Shown in pieces: positions 21,269 to 31,203 of a stretch of DNA of 64,000 nucleotides (position 1 is its first letter; every line of letters starts with the position of its first letter). Source of the stretch: Meandrina meandrites. Lineage: Eukaryota; Cnidaria; Anthozoa; Scleractinia; Meandrinidae. Where the stretch lies: the NCBI GenBank assembly GCA_963693305.1, contig OY855913.1, positions 22,301,614-22,365,613 of the forward strand, written 5' to 3'. The notes under the pieces are model-generated. The model was not told where the DNA came from. It worked only from the letters and a program-made list of their open reading frames with translations, and searched no databases. Position numbers and translations under genes: made by a program.

Positions 21269-22189
21269 ATGCCTGAAGCTGATGTCCTCTATTCATCATA
21301 CATCGCTAATTGTGTCCTAAACGCCTTCTTATCCTACACTGCCATCATGTTGAACATTGCCGCAATTCACGCGATGCGAAAAACGTCGTCGTTACCAAAG
21401 CCGCTAAAAACATTGCTCCTGAGTCTTGCTGTTTCTGATCTTGGTGTTGGTTTAGTGGTGCAACCTTTCTACATCGCATTGCTGGTCAAGCGGTTACAGC
21501 AAAGCACTGAAAGCACTCCAAGTTATACCTTGCAGATCACGTTTTCGATTGTCATGAATTTGTTTTCTTGTGCTTCGTTCTTCGGTGTTTTGGCCATAAG
21601 TATAGACAGATTCTTGGCAATTCACCTTCATCTCCGATACCAGGAACTTGTGACCCACAAGCGCGTTGTTGCTGCGGTGATCTCCACATGGATTTTTAGC
21701 GCATTTTTTTCGTCAATGAAGTCGTGGATGCCGACGAACCTTATTCAGCCCTTGACAATTGCTATCATTATTTTTTTCGGTCTTTTTTTCATTTGTACAA
21801 CAATAATTTATTATAACATTTATTTAACCGTACGACGCCATACACACCACATTCAATCCCTGCAAGTGCAGCATGTAGCACAGAATAGTCAAGAAATGGC
21901 CGCCGCCAATGTTGCGAGCATCAGCAAATCTGCAGTCAGTACATTTTACGTATATATCGTGTTTGTGCTCTGTTATTTACCAGGATATTGTATGATGATT
22001 TCCAGGACGATAGTCTCTGAATCAAATATCGCTATGGAGAGTTTTGGCGTGTATTCATGGACTCTAGTGTTTCTCAATTCATCTTTGAACCCTGTTATAT
22101 ACTGCTTAAAAATGAGACACATTCGACACGCTATCGTGGACATACTACGAAATATGTTATTCCAAGTTACGAGTACTGGGAATACTTGA
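21269..22189 (+). CDS. GPCR-3: single-exon rhodopsin-like receptor
   Basis: This is a 306-residue paralogue. LAVSDLG in TM2, DRF after TM3, CYLPGYC in TM6 and NPVIYC in TM7 are present. TM3 has Cys within SCASFFG, too deep in the helix to be the classical disulfide cysteine. The third intracellular loop differs from most siblings (QEMAAANVASISKSAV instead of DEMTNFARLRKSAV) and the tail ends FQVTSTGNT. The first-loop glycosylation sequon is lost (QQSTES). The 5' flank GCGCGCCAAGGAAGTGCCTG resembles that of relic 1. ATTAAA at 22288-22293 followed by ACCG is the likely polyadenylation signal. From TM2 onward it is nearly identical to GPCR-5. Confidence 0.9.
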   Translation: MPEADVLYSSYIANCVLNAFLSYTAIMLNIAAIHAMRKTSSLPKPLKTLLLSLAVSDLGVGLVVQPFYIALLVKRLQQSTESTPSYTLQITFSIVMNLFSCASFFGVLAISIDRFLAIHLHLRYQELVTHKRVVAAVISTWIFSAFFSSMKSWMPTNLIQPLTIAIIIFFGLFFICTTIIYYNIYLTVRRHTHHIQSLQVQHVAQNSQEMAAANVASISKSAVSTFYVYIVFVLCYLPGYCMMISRTIVSESNIAMESFGVYSWTLVFLNSSLNPVIYCLKMRHIRHAIVDILRNMLFQVTSTGNT

Positions 22190-22399
22190 GATAAGCGAAC
22201 AGCGAAATAATTATTCAACTACAATTTTTCAGGCAATTGTCTCAAATTATACTTTCCTGTCTTGTACCTTTAATTTTGGATCTATCAATTAAAACCGTAT
22301 ACAGATCCTTGAGTTTATGGTGTTGCGTATTCTATACAACATCCACTTTCATCTCAGCGTAAACGAAATGTCCGCCCACGTCAAAATCAAAACATTGCA

Positions 22400-22600
22400 G
22401 AGCATGCGCAGGTATTGTGCCGTTGGATAAGCGCCCACTTTCCTCCGATGTGTCCTGGGTTCGAATCCGGAGGTCACATGCGGGTTTAATTTGTTGTTGT
22501 TTTTTTCCCACCCCTTTTCCGTGTGATTTTCTTGCGGTTACTACGATTTTTCCTTTCACCTGGTACGCAAAACCAGGGAAGCGTACCTTATCGAAAGAGG
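22400..22600 (+). mobile_element. tRNA-derived SINE downstream of GPCR-3
   Basis: GTTGGATAAGCGCCCAC (A-box region) and CTGGGTTCGAATCCGG (B-box, about 22454) are spaced as in a tRNA head. A tail with TTTGTTGTTG and TTTTCCTTTCACCTGGTA follows. A near-identical copy lies in the same position after GPCR-5. Confidence 0.75.
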
Positions 22601-23085
22601 TCAAACCCTTGAACCAAAGGGTATAACAAACGCGAGGAAATGTAATATGCTATACTATCTATGTACTTTATCTATAGTTACACATTATTTTATTAATTAG
22701 GACTTGTTTGTTTACCCGTTGGTTTTGTTTCAACGGTATCGTCGCTCCTGTGACACTAAAAATTTAAATCCTCTAGAGGTAATTTAAATAATATGTGGCA
22801 TTGCTCCGCATAAGCAACTTCACATCAATCATCTCTATCCTGAGTTATGGCGAAATAAACACTCGTATTAACAGACTTTCTTCAGTAGCGTTTCCCTTTT
22901 CCGTGTAAACGGTAAAAGCATTCGTCAGATTATAAAGACGGCTACGTTATTAATGATTCGTAAAAGAAATTGGAATTTTACCTCGTTTCCGTGGAGTTTA
23001 AGGGATTTTAAATTCTAACGCGCGGTTTGGGACTGGGACTAGTTTTGCGCGCACAGTGATATATTTTTCAAAGCAGGTGTCATTC
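22601..23085. other. Gene-free 3' flank of GPCR-3
   Basis: No gene. GAGGTAATTTAAATAATATG and CCGCATAAGCAACTTCACAT recur at 40700-40760 downstream of GPCR-5, so the duplicated segment extends at least this far. Confidence 0.5.
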
Positions 23086-23272
23086 TCGTCTCCATAGTCC
23101 TTTCCGCTTTTCTTAGCCGGCAGGGCCTTGGCATGAGAAACGAAGGGCTCTGGGGACATAGGATTTCCAGTACCAGATTCTGAGACTTCCAGTCTTCATG
23201 TATGCAGTTGTGAGGTTTCGATTCCTAGCGCAGACCAGAAGGATCGCGTCCTCTGGGGGATGAGAATGCTAT
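23086..23272. mobile_element. MITE of the CTCGTCCCCAGAG family (diverged)
   Basis: CATTCTCGTCTCCATAGTCC at the left is answered by CCTCTGGGGGATGAGAATG at the right. GATTCCTAGCGCAGACCAGA is the internal signature shared with 31931-32187 and with the inner arms of the 4-kb palindrome. Confidence 0.65.
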
Positions 23273-23569
23273 ATACTGTATGGGAGAGTCATGGCGTTTT
23301 TTTACTTAAAGATAAAGATAAGATAAGAAACTTTATTTAAGTGTCAAGAACCTTATAGCCTGGGAATAGCACCATACTAATTAGGGGACACTACTAAAAA
23401 CTAAAAACTACACTAATACTAATATCACTACAATAAAAATATATATAAGTTATATAAAAATGTTTGGATGTAGAGGACCACGCAACGAAGAATAAAACTA
23501 CTTGACTTGTCTGTTGCCGGATCTCTTGTAAAAGAAATGCTCGTACCAGACGTCACGTTAAGTGTAGGT

Positions 23570-23778
23570 AAAACCAAATTGATTGCAAGGCTGGTACTAC
23601 GGCAAAAGGGCAAAATTTATTGGCCAATATTTCAACTAGCAGAGCTAGTCTTCTTCAGGGCCAGTACAATGTGAAACATTGTACTGGCCCTGGAGAAGAC
23701 TAGCTCTGCTAGTTGAAATATTGGCCAATAAATTTTACCCTTTTGCCGTAGTACCAGCCTTGCAATCAGTTTGGTTTT
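23570..23778. mobile_element. Near-perfect 100-bp-arm hairpin element
   Basis: TAAAACCAAATTGATTGCAA...GGGCCAGTACAATGT is followed within about five bases by its inverted copy, ending TTGCAATCAGTTTGGTTTTA. The arms differ at only a few bases. It lies in the LINE 3' UTR and could form a strong cruciform. Confidence 0.85.
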
Positions 23779-23865
23779 ATATAAAAATGTTATTATGATC
23801 TATAATATAGAAAAATCTTAAAATCTTTAACTAAATTGTAAAATTATAACTTGACTTGAGAGGCA

Positions 23866-24324
23866 TTATGTGCAGCATAGGATGCAGCCCTTACAGCCAG
23901 TGTCCATTAAGCGAGTTATATCCCTTTTGCGAATACAGTTTGTAAAAGCCTGCAGTGTCTTGGCTGATCTGTCAGCCGTAGAAAGTTTGCCCCATAGTTT
24001 GGGTCCTACATAACGCAAGGGGTGCTTTCCATAAGTAACAGTGTTGTATCTAGGGGTAGAAAAATCTGATTGTCTCAAATTATATGCGGAAGTATGCTCG
24101 TTAAAAATGTTACAGATGCTATAAGAACATAATCTATGTTTAACTTTATACATGAGAATACATATGTCTTGTAAACGCCTGTTCGCTAAAGTTGGCAATT
24201 TGGCTCTCTCCAGTAGCTGAGTATAACTTGCATGCTTGTTCTTGTAAACGGCCCTCAAGCCCCTTTCCTGTAGTCGTTCAAGTTTGCGTACATCGCTAGC
24301 TCTACAAAAGTTCCACACTAGGTG
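23866..24324 (-). pseudogene. LINE reverse transcriptase, C-terminal fragment
   Basis: About 150 residues begin LQHCHLVWNFCRASDV, continue RKLERLQERGLRAVY and end in a Cys-containing GCKGCILCC tail. This pattern is typical of the region after the reverse transcriptase in Jockey/CR1/L2-type elements. Residues before HLVW are supplied by the 31413-31642 fragment (ending VLPYLTYC), so the two were one ORF before the Ginger insertion. The first residues of the longer open frame (24330-24417) translate the transposon end, not LINE. Confidence 0.75.
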
Positions 24325-24328
24325 ACAG

Positions 24329-24494
24329 TGTTGAAGGCACAAAAGTAATAACTGGTCACAAATGTAATAAAGGTCACAAGTGTAATAACAATTGGTCACA
24401 AATGTAATAAAGGTCACAAGTGTAATAACAATTGGTCACAAATGTAATAAAGGTCACAAGTGTAATAACAGTTGGTCACAAATGTAATAAGGAC
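24329..24494. repeat. Left terminal inverted repeat of the Ginger element
   Basis: After the 5' terminus come three copies of a 40-bp unit (GGTCACAAATGTAATAAA, then GGTCACAAGTGTAATAAC). Such subterminal arrays are usually transposase binding sites. Confidence 0.85.
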
Positions 24495-24618
24495 CACTCA
24501 GATTTAAAATTAATCCGAAAGGTAATTTGTCTCGTGTTTGTAATACGTTATACTGTCACAATTTTTCTCCCCTACCTTCTTGCTGCATGCTAAATAAGGG
24601 TAAAAACAATAGAAGAAG

Positions 24619-24801
24619 CCTTGTCAGGGCGGCCAAAAGGAGGCCCCGGCCTCTTAATAGAGGTGGCCGCTAAAAAAAGGTTTTCTTTACTGTATTGTAG
24701 TGAGAATAATTTCCGGGTTTTGATGACTGGCCGTCTAATGGGTGGCCGCTTAATGAGTGGCCGCTTAATGGGTGGCCGTTAAATAGGTGCTCGACTGTAA
24801 T
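24619..24801. mobile_element. Short MITE-like repeat with GTGGCCGCTTAATG units
   Basis: CTCTTAATAGAGGTGGCCGC near one end and GGTGGCCGCTTAATGAGTGG repeated near the other suggest a degenerate inverted-repeat element inside the Ginger 5' region. Confidence 0.5.
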
Positions 24802-25567
24802 TGCTTATTCTTGAATCATTGTAGTGATTGTTCCCATTGAGGATGACTTCTTGACTTACCTACTTAACCCTTCATTTACCGGGGCACAAACAGCAAGAAT
24901 TTATTGATGTATGTGTTTACTTTTCAAGAATTACAAAATAAAACGTAGGACTACAACAGCCACGGGATCTATATTTTTTTAAAAAAAGCTGGCTTACGTG
25001 ATTGATGGCAGGTTTACTTTTGTGTTTCGATGTGATCAGAGCCAACTGTACGAATTTACTAACTTTTAGTACATTTTAACTAAAGTTAAGTTTATTTAAA
25101 CTACCATTCCTTGTGTCAGTGCTTATTTTTTTTTGCATCACGTACCAACGAAAATTTATATTGGAACTACTATAAAGTACATCGATTCGTAAATGGAATT
25201 TCAACTCTTAGATTCGACCGAGATAGCAATAGCACGTAGACCCAGTGTCTAGACACAGAATCCCCGCTGTCTTAGATAGTTTGGTCCAAGTTGCATTGTT
25301 CTTGAATTCCGTCCAAGATGAAGTCTGTACTGGTTCTGGCTCTCTTTGTCTGCTTCATAGCCCTTTCCGTGGCCACAAAAAGCAAAGGCAAAGGACGTGG
25401 AGTTCGAGATAAATCAGCCATTCCCGACGAGATTTATGATGCTCTGATAAGTATAATTGAAGGTGAACGTCTGCCATCAGTAAAGGAACGAACACGTGCA
25501 CAGCGATCAGCAGCGGTACGCTACTGGAGAGCGAATGGGGATTTAACAGTTAAGGAGGAAGGAGGCC

Positions 25568-25981
25568 CGGGGGGGCACTTCCTATAAATGGGCTAATGGG
25601 GATGTGCCGCTGGATGGGGTCGCATTTTCACGACAGGACTGACTATAATGGGGCCGCTTTTTCAAGCACTTTTTATAGGGTGACTAGAATGGGGTCACAC
25701 TTTTCTGGGATTTTGAGGGTAAGAAAATTCTGGCAAGTTGTGATTTATAAACGGAAAGATTCGCCAAAAAGAAAAAGTTACCGTATTCATTGCTGTTGTT
25801 TAATATTTGACAAACGGCTCCCATTACGTGACTAAGTTGGGGTCATGAAAATTACATTTACCCAAAAGTGACTAAGATGGGGTCTATAATTGGCCATAGA
25901 ATATGACTATAATGGGGTAGGGGTTCTGAGAGGCTAGCGGCACATACCCAGCAAAGATTGGCCCAAGTAACCCCCCCGGGG
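25568..25981. mobile_element. 414-bp MITE inside the Ginger transposase, 9-bp duplication
   Basis: Exact duplicate AAGGAGGCC at 25559-25567 and 25982-25990. The ends are inverted GC-rich motifs (CGGGGGGGCACTT and AAGTAACCCCCCCCG). Removing one duplicate with the insert keeps the transposase frame open. Interior repeats include TATAATGGGG, so the 79-codon ORF at 25596 is not a gene. Confidence 0.85.
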
Positions 25982-26187
25982 AAGGAGGCCGTAAATTTAT
26001 TTACTCCAAAGCGAAAGGGCGTCGAATACTGAGAGTTTCGGAAGTGTGCAAGGTTGTTGCTGATGAATACGAACGGCTGAAAGGAACGGGGGCTGCAAAG
26101 TTAGTGTCATCTCTCAAGTAGAACTTTGCTGGTCTCAGCAGGATCAAAGTGCAAAAAATTCTTAACACTGACAAACAGCATTACAAA

Positions 26188-27687
26188 TAGCCTCCCACGC
26201 AGTCGTTTTTAGGGGAGATCGGATTGCACTCGCTCCCCACAAACGCCTGCTCAACCGAGAGCAACATTCCTTTCCGCCGCTAAGCCAATCAAATTCTACC
26301 TCCCAATATCTGGTAGGTTGACCTTGACCGCACGACGCTGTTCGCGGGGCGAGATCAAAACAACATGTGTATGCATGGTTTCGACAGAGCTATAAACTCA
26401 CAAGTTTAGGATTTATCACTAAATTCATTTCCGATACACAATTTCAGAATTTGCAAATGGGAAAATGGAAAAAAATGTTTTCGTTAATAGCAGTAAATCG
26501 CTTGTGTATGTATGTCAAGCTATGCCTTCAATGTTCGTCGACAGTCTCACCGATTCTTTGGATCGCGTTGTGCGTTTTCTCCTCTTGTAAATTTGATGAG
26601 GGAACAAGTCAAGTCTTTGTCAAGTATTGGTTTATCTGTAGTAAGTCTGAGCGATTTGAAGAAAGTAGAGGCGGAAAAAGTACTGGGAAAAGCAGCACAT
26701 TCGGTTGTGTTTGACAAGCGACAGCTGGAAATATGCCTGCGTTCGCAGGCTATAGTGAACAGTGAAACGGAAACATTTTTTTCGGACGCGAACGTTTCGA
26801 ATGTTTATCGAAAAGGATGTGAGCTTCAAGGTAAGCTACTTCTTTGGAGAGGCCATGAATTGTATTTAAGCGCGAAAGGAGCAAATAAATTCGGTTTCTC
26901 CGTTTCACAAAAGCGAAGTCGTTTGCGCGGATAAACTACCGCTTCCAACGTCTTCCTAATTTGGTTTTCGCTGCCCAAAAATCAAAAGACTGTCCTAGGT
27001 ACTATAAATGATGGTAGCTCAGAAAAGCACGAAAAGCTACCTTTTGAATCAAAACTCGGCTTTTATATTTTAGACTTTTCAGACCGAATGCAAAATCATT
27101 ATAATTCACCGCACGCAGTTGATTTGTTATTGTGGTCGTCGCTATTTCCAAGTTCTACGCTTTCGTCAACTTAATCGGTTCTTTGCCATTGTATCTCTCG
27201 ATTTATTGACTTGTAAATACCATATACCTCCTCTTTGATGCTTCCTAAACTCTCCTTTTCTTTTTCAAGTCGCTGAAGTGTCTTCTAGCTTTTTGAGTTG
27301 CATCCAGTGATATTTGTTGATGTCAATGATTGCCGTTCGATCAGGCGAATTAGATGAAGTAACTGCACTTTTCGCAAAAAGTTAACCCTTCCAGCAGATG
27401 ACCGATTCAAAGCGTTGTATAAAAAGCATTTGAATTCCATTCAATAATTTTTTTACCGGTGTTTTAGCTATCGTGAACTGATGTGAAATATTTACTTGCG
27501 GATCGAAGTCGCGGGAAATTTGATAAAATCATTTTGATTGGTCATCACGGACAATGTGTCAGTGCTAATTGGTTTGGTTGTCTGGCAAATCAAACAATGG
27601 GAAAGGAATGTTGCTCTCGGTTGAGCAGGCGTTTGTGGGGAGCGAGTGCAATCCGATCTCCCCTAAAAACGACTGCGTGGGAGGCTA
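26188..27687 (+). mobile_element. 1.5-kb MULE-like element with 9-bp duplication and long inverted repeats
   Basis: TAGCCTCCCACGCAGTCGTT at the left is answered by its reverse complement at the right, with inverted repeats of about 90 bp (to AACATTCCTTT, 26188-26275 and 27598-27687). Exact 9-bp duplicates CATTACAAA lie at 26179-26187 and 27688-27696. Long inverted repeats and a 9-bp duplication suggest a Mutator-like element. It contains a helicase remnant but no recognisable transposase. Confidence 0.85.
26512..26934 (+). pseudogene. RecQ-like helicase fragment carried by the 1.5-kb element
   Basis: The 140-codon frame contains FSPLVNLMREQVKSLSSIGL followed by SVVSLSDL. This resembles helicase motif Ia and its surroundings in RecQ-family proteins (SPLxxLMxDQVxxL). 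The Walker A motif and DEAH box are absent, so at most a gene fragment was captured. The remaining residues are unassigned. Confidence 0.5.
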
Positions 27688-29365
27688 CATTACAAAAGGA
27701 ATGCAAAGTTTTGTAATAAGGCAAGATTGAAGCCAATTCGGGCAAGAGACGTTCAAATGAGACACCAAATTGATTTAATGGATTTGGGACGAAAAGGTGC
27801 AATCAAATTTAATGGTGTGTCATATAGGTACGTTCTGTCGGTAATGGATGTTTTCAGTCGGTTTGTTTGGCTCCGTCCACTTAGCGTGAAAAGCAGTAAG
27901 AACATTGCGGATGAATTGCGAATCTTATATTTAGAACATGGTCCTCCTCGGGTAATTCAATGTGATCAAGGGGGTGAGTTTAAAGGAGCTGTCAAGGAGC
28001 TTTGCCGCCAGCTGGAAATTAAAATAATTTGTAGTCCTCCGTACCACCCGCAATCTCAAGGAAAAGTTGAACGGAGCCATAGAGCCTTACGATCCAAGAT
28101 GGAGTACGACTTCATTCAAATGGGTGCAAAAGGAGTAAATTGGGCTGAGAGTCTGCCAAACTACCAGCGCATCTTAAATGAAGATCCAAAAGAAGTTCTG
28201 GCCTACAAAACACCCTTTGAAGTGTACTTTGCACGCCACTGTAATTCATACAACACAGCCATGACAGATGAAGAGGTGGTCGAAAATGCTGGTAAATGTA
28301 ATCCATCAGAAGGAGACCGAAGACGGCGCTCTAAACATGCCTCAAACATCAGGAGGCAGGCTGCTAAAGCAAGTGAACGATGCAGTGAAAGAATGGTAAG
28401 AGGACATTTGCGAGCCCATCCACCCTCAAAATACAATGTTGGAGAAAAGGTTTATGTGCGCTTGCCAAGAAAAGGAGGCATCAAAAGTGCTCAAAAGAAG
28501 CGTTATGTTATTGAAGCCCTAATAATGAAAAGGAACATTCGTCGACACGTATATAAAGAAGCCTACACTTCGCCTGTAACTGGTAAAAAGAAAGAAAAGT
28601 GGTTGCCTGTCGACGACATTACAAGCCTCACCCTCGGAGAAGAGAAAAGAAAACAAAGAGCGGCAACGCTGTCAAAGAAACGACAGAAAGCCCATCGTAG
28701 TAGTTATTACATCCCAATGGAACCAGACGATTACAAGAAAATAATTGAGGATCAGGGCTTCGACGTTGAATATAATCCACCTGGCGATGGTTCTTGTCAA
28801 TTTGCCGCTTTAGCACATCAGTTATCAGCTTTAGGCGTTTTCAGATCATCTGAAACAATGCGTAGAGAAATAGTAGGTTGTCTGGAGAAAAATGCAGTCG
28901 ATAACGAGGGTTTTCCGCTTTTGGAGTTTCTTCCAGAGTTTACCTCTTTGGAAGAATATTTACTATACATGGCCAAAAGTAACACTTTTGGAGATCAAAT
29001 AACCCTGTTTGCAGCAGCAAATCTATATAATATTAACATTCAAGTCATATCTACGCTTGGACCTGGTGCACAGCATTTATTTGAACCCTCTTCTAGCGTC
29101 CCTTTAGGTACTGTATACCTCGGCCATTTCGCTGCGGGCAAGCATTACGTAAGTCTTCTGCCATGGTTTTCTGATAGTGGAAGTGACAGGCCTGAATGTG
29201 ATAGCGGAAGTGGTGAGGTCACAAAAGGAGTTGGTAGAAGTGGCGAGGACCCCTGTACAGCTGGTTTTGATAAAATTAGTAGAAGGGACACAACGTGGAC
29301 ACAGGTAGTAATGGCGAGAGTGGAGAGGAAACAGCTGCTGACCGCAAATGTGACGGAAATAAAAA

Positions 29366-29712
29366 CAGAAGTGGCGGGAACACAAGTGCTGGCGGAAGTG
29401 GCGGGAATACAAGTTCTGGCGGAAGTGGCGGGAATACAAGTGCTGGCGGAAGTGGCGGGAACACAAGTGCTTGCGGGAGAGGCGGGAACACAAGTGCTGC
29501 CGGAAGTGGTGGGAACACAAGTGCTGGCGGAAGTGGCGGGAATACAAGTGCTGGCGGAAGTGGCGGGAACACAAGTCCTGGCGGGAGAGGCGGAAACAAA
29601 AGTGCTACCGGAAGTGGCGGAATACAAGTGCTGGCGGGAGAGGCGGGAACACAAGTGCTGCCAGAAGTGGCGGGAACAGAAGTGCTGCCGGAAGTCGTGG
29701 CAAGACAGGCGG
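29366..29712 (+). repeat. 27-bp tandem repeat in the transposase linker (about 12 copies)
   Basis: The unit is GCGGGAACACAAGTGCTGGC plus GGAAGTG, varying at a few positions. Because 27 is a multiple of three and the unit lacks stops, frames on both strands stay open (107-204 codon antisense ORFs). The Gly-Asn-Thr-Ser reading (GGNTSAGGS) is the most linker-like. One base is missing near 29620. Confidence 0.85.
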
Positions 29713-30058
29713 CGATGGAGATAGTGGTGGGAATATGGATGAGCTACCAGGCTATTCACAGCAGTTTTTAAACAACGATGTTTTGGAAAGTATCATCAAA
29801 ATTACCTTGATTACCTTCCCGCATATGAGATCGTCCTTAAGAGCTGTCAATACATTCTTCAGAGAAACCGTGGACAAAATATCTTGCCCCACAGTGTACA
29901 TTCCCGAGCTTGCTAAAGAAACTATTGTTATAAGTATACGAAAACTGGTAATTCTGAAGGGGAAATGCAGTAGTGCTGTTGAACGTCTTCGAGAAGTGAT
30001 TAATTCACCTAAATGGTATCACGCATGGGTAAGATTAGTGCCACTAGAATATGGCTGA

Positions 30059-31203
30059 TTTGCAATATCTGCTACCTTTTGGAAAAAAGCTAAAAACAAT
30101 AAAAAATAAACATTTTGTCACTTCTTAGCGTGGCCTAAGGAAACCTGTTCAGTGTTGGGTTCCAAAAGCATAAGTTTACTTTGTTTTTCTTTTGCGACGA
30201 CTACTGTTGTTCCTATAATTAGCGTCTGATAGGGAGACAATATATAAGGGGTATTGTGATTTTGTCACTTTATTTTAACTGGCTTTTTGCGAATAGAAAT
30301 CTATTTTGGTTGTTAGAATCTTGCAGTTAAAGGGTATAACTACCAATCAGTCCAAGTGTTAGTTCTGGTTAAAAGTATGTTTATCAGGTTACGTTAGTTT
30401 CAGTTAATGTTTATTCCCCTTCATATCTGATTATTTGTTTGTTCATTTGAAATGGCACGGGTCCTTTGGAGTTGCACAACTAACAACTGTAGTTTCCCGG
30501 TCATGTATGGTAGGACGACGTGGACAAACTTGTCATTTAATAAATGAATGTTAGTTTTACTAAAATGCTGTAAGTCAGAGTTGTTCTAGAGATTGATCTA
30601 AGCAATAAAAAGAATCAAACGGTCAGGCCGCGCTTATTTGGATCTTTTCAGACGGGAGGATTCACCCCCGTAACTTCCAGAATATTTAATATGAGTTTGG
30701 ATTTGTTGAAATTTACGATATTGAAAAAGCTATGACGTCACAAAACAAATCCATACGTCAGTTTTTGAATCTGAATGCACTCTACCCTTTGGCCTTTGTA
30801 CCGTTAAAGAAAGATGGAAGCTACCTGAGTTTTAGGAACTTTTGTTTCAGGTCACGTCACTTACCAAACATGGTCATACTACCTAACGTGATGGCAACAT
30901 CCAATAGAAGAAACATGACCAAAAGCCAACCCCAGGATACAACCTGTCTTACCAAATTATTTCCAGATAAATTTTTGATAAACTCGCAAAGTTTGGCAGT
31001 GTTTGGTTGAATATTTAAACAGTTATAAACGTTCAAAGTCAGCACGGGTATTTTCGCCCTCCCCCCCCCCCCCCCCCCCATTCATTTATTTTCATAATAA
31101 CAAACGTTGAGGTTAGAAAGCGGACAGAAAAACAATTTTTTCAACTTGTTAAGTTGTTATTCAGATTTCATTCTCATTTGTTTTTTCATCTTCGTCAAGA
31201 TTC
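30059..31203. other. 3' region of the Ginger element; no further gene
   Basis: AATAAA-like sequences just after 30090 (AACAATAAAAAATAAACA) probably end the transposase transcript. A run of about 20 C lies at 31059-31079. No other gene is supported. Confidence 0.45.

Larger units (their letters stand above)
23300..24328 (-). mobile_element. Non-LTR retrotransposon, 3' part
   Basis: The minus strand holds the C-terminal end of a LINE reverse transcriptase ORF, then a 3' UTR ending in AATAAAG and a short TCTTATCT-type tail (about 23310-23340). A hairpin element is inserted in the UTR. The ORF breaks at 24328 where the Ginger transposon begins and resumes at 31413. Confidence 0.75.
25318..30058 (+). 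pseudogene. Ginger transposase (integrase-OTU, KRBA2-like), broken
   Basis: The pieces in order are: N-terminal part 25318-25558 (MKSVLVLALF, then AIPDEIYDALISIIEGERLP and TRAQRSAAVRYWRANGDL); 25991-26178 (KFIYSKAKGRRILRVSE, KGTGAAKLVSSLK, an in-frame TAG at 26119-26121, then LSRIKVQKILNTDKQHYK); and 27697 onward (RNAKFCNKARLKPIRARD). The integrase core follows, with Asp in HQIDLMDLG, Asp in IQCDQGGEFKG and Glu in SQGKVERSHR. Then comes an OTU domain with catalytic-type GDGSCQFAAL and GKHYVSL. A 27-bp repeat region switches frame near 29280-29300 and again near 29620, and the C-terminal part ends at 30058 (from DELPGYSQQFLNND to RLVPLEYG). The intact family is known in cnidarians and gave rise to the vertebrate KRBA2 gene. 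Two insertions, one stop and two frameshifts make this copy inactive. Confidence 0.82.

Noticed and set aside
22430..22500. Possible tRNA gene with perfect B-box
   Set aside because: No acceptor or anticodon stem pairing is evident, and the same sequence plus a SINE tail recurs behind other GPCR copies. Treated as a SINE.
25596..25835. 79-codon ORF downstream of the transposase start
   Set aside because: It lies wholly inside the 414-bp MITE and reads its internal TATAATGGGG repeats.
29145..29759. 204-codon antisense ORF and two more long antisense ORFs
   Set aside because: They translate the 27-bp stop-free repeat of the transposase linker from the other strand. Low complexity, no domain.
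31059..31079. C homopolymer as a functional G-quadruplex
   Set aside because: A single uninterrupted run with no loop pattern. More likely a microsatellite; also error-prone in assembly.
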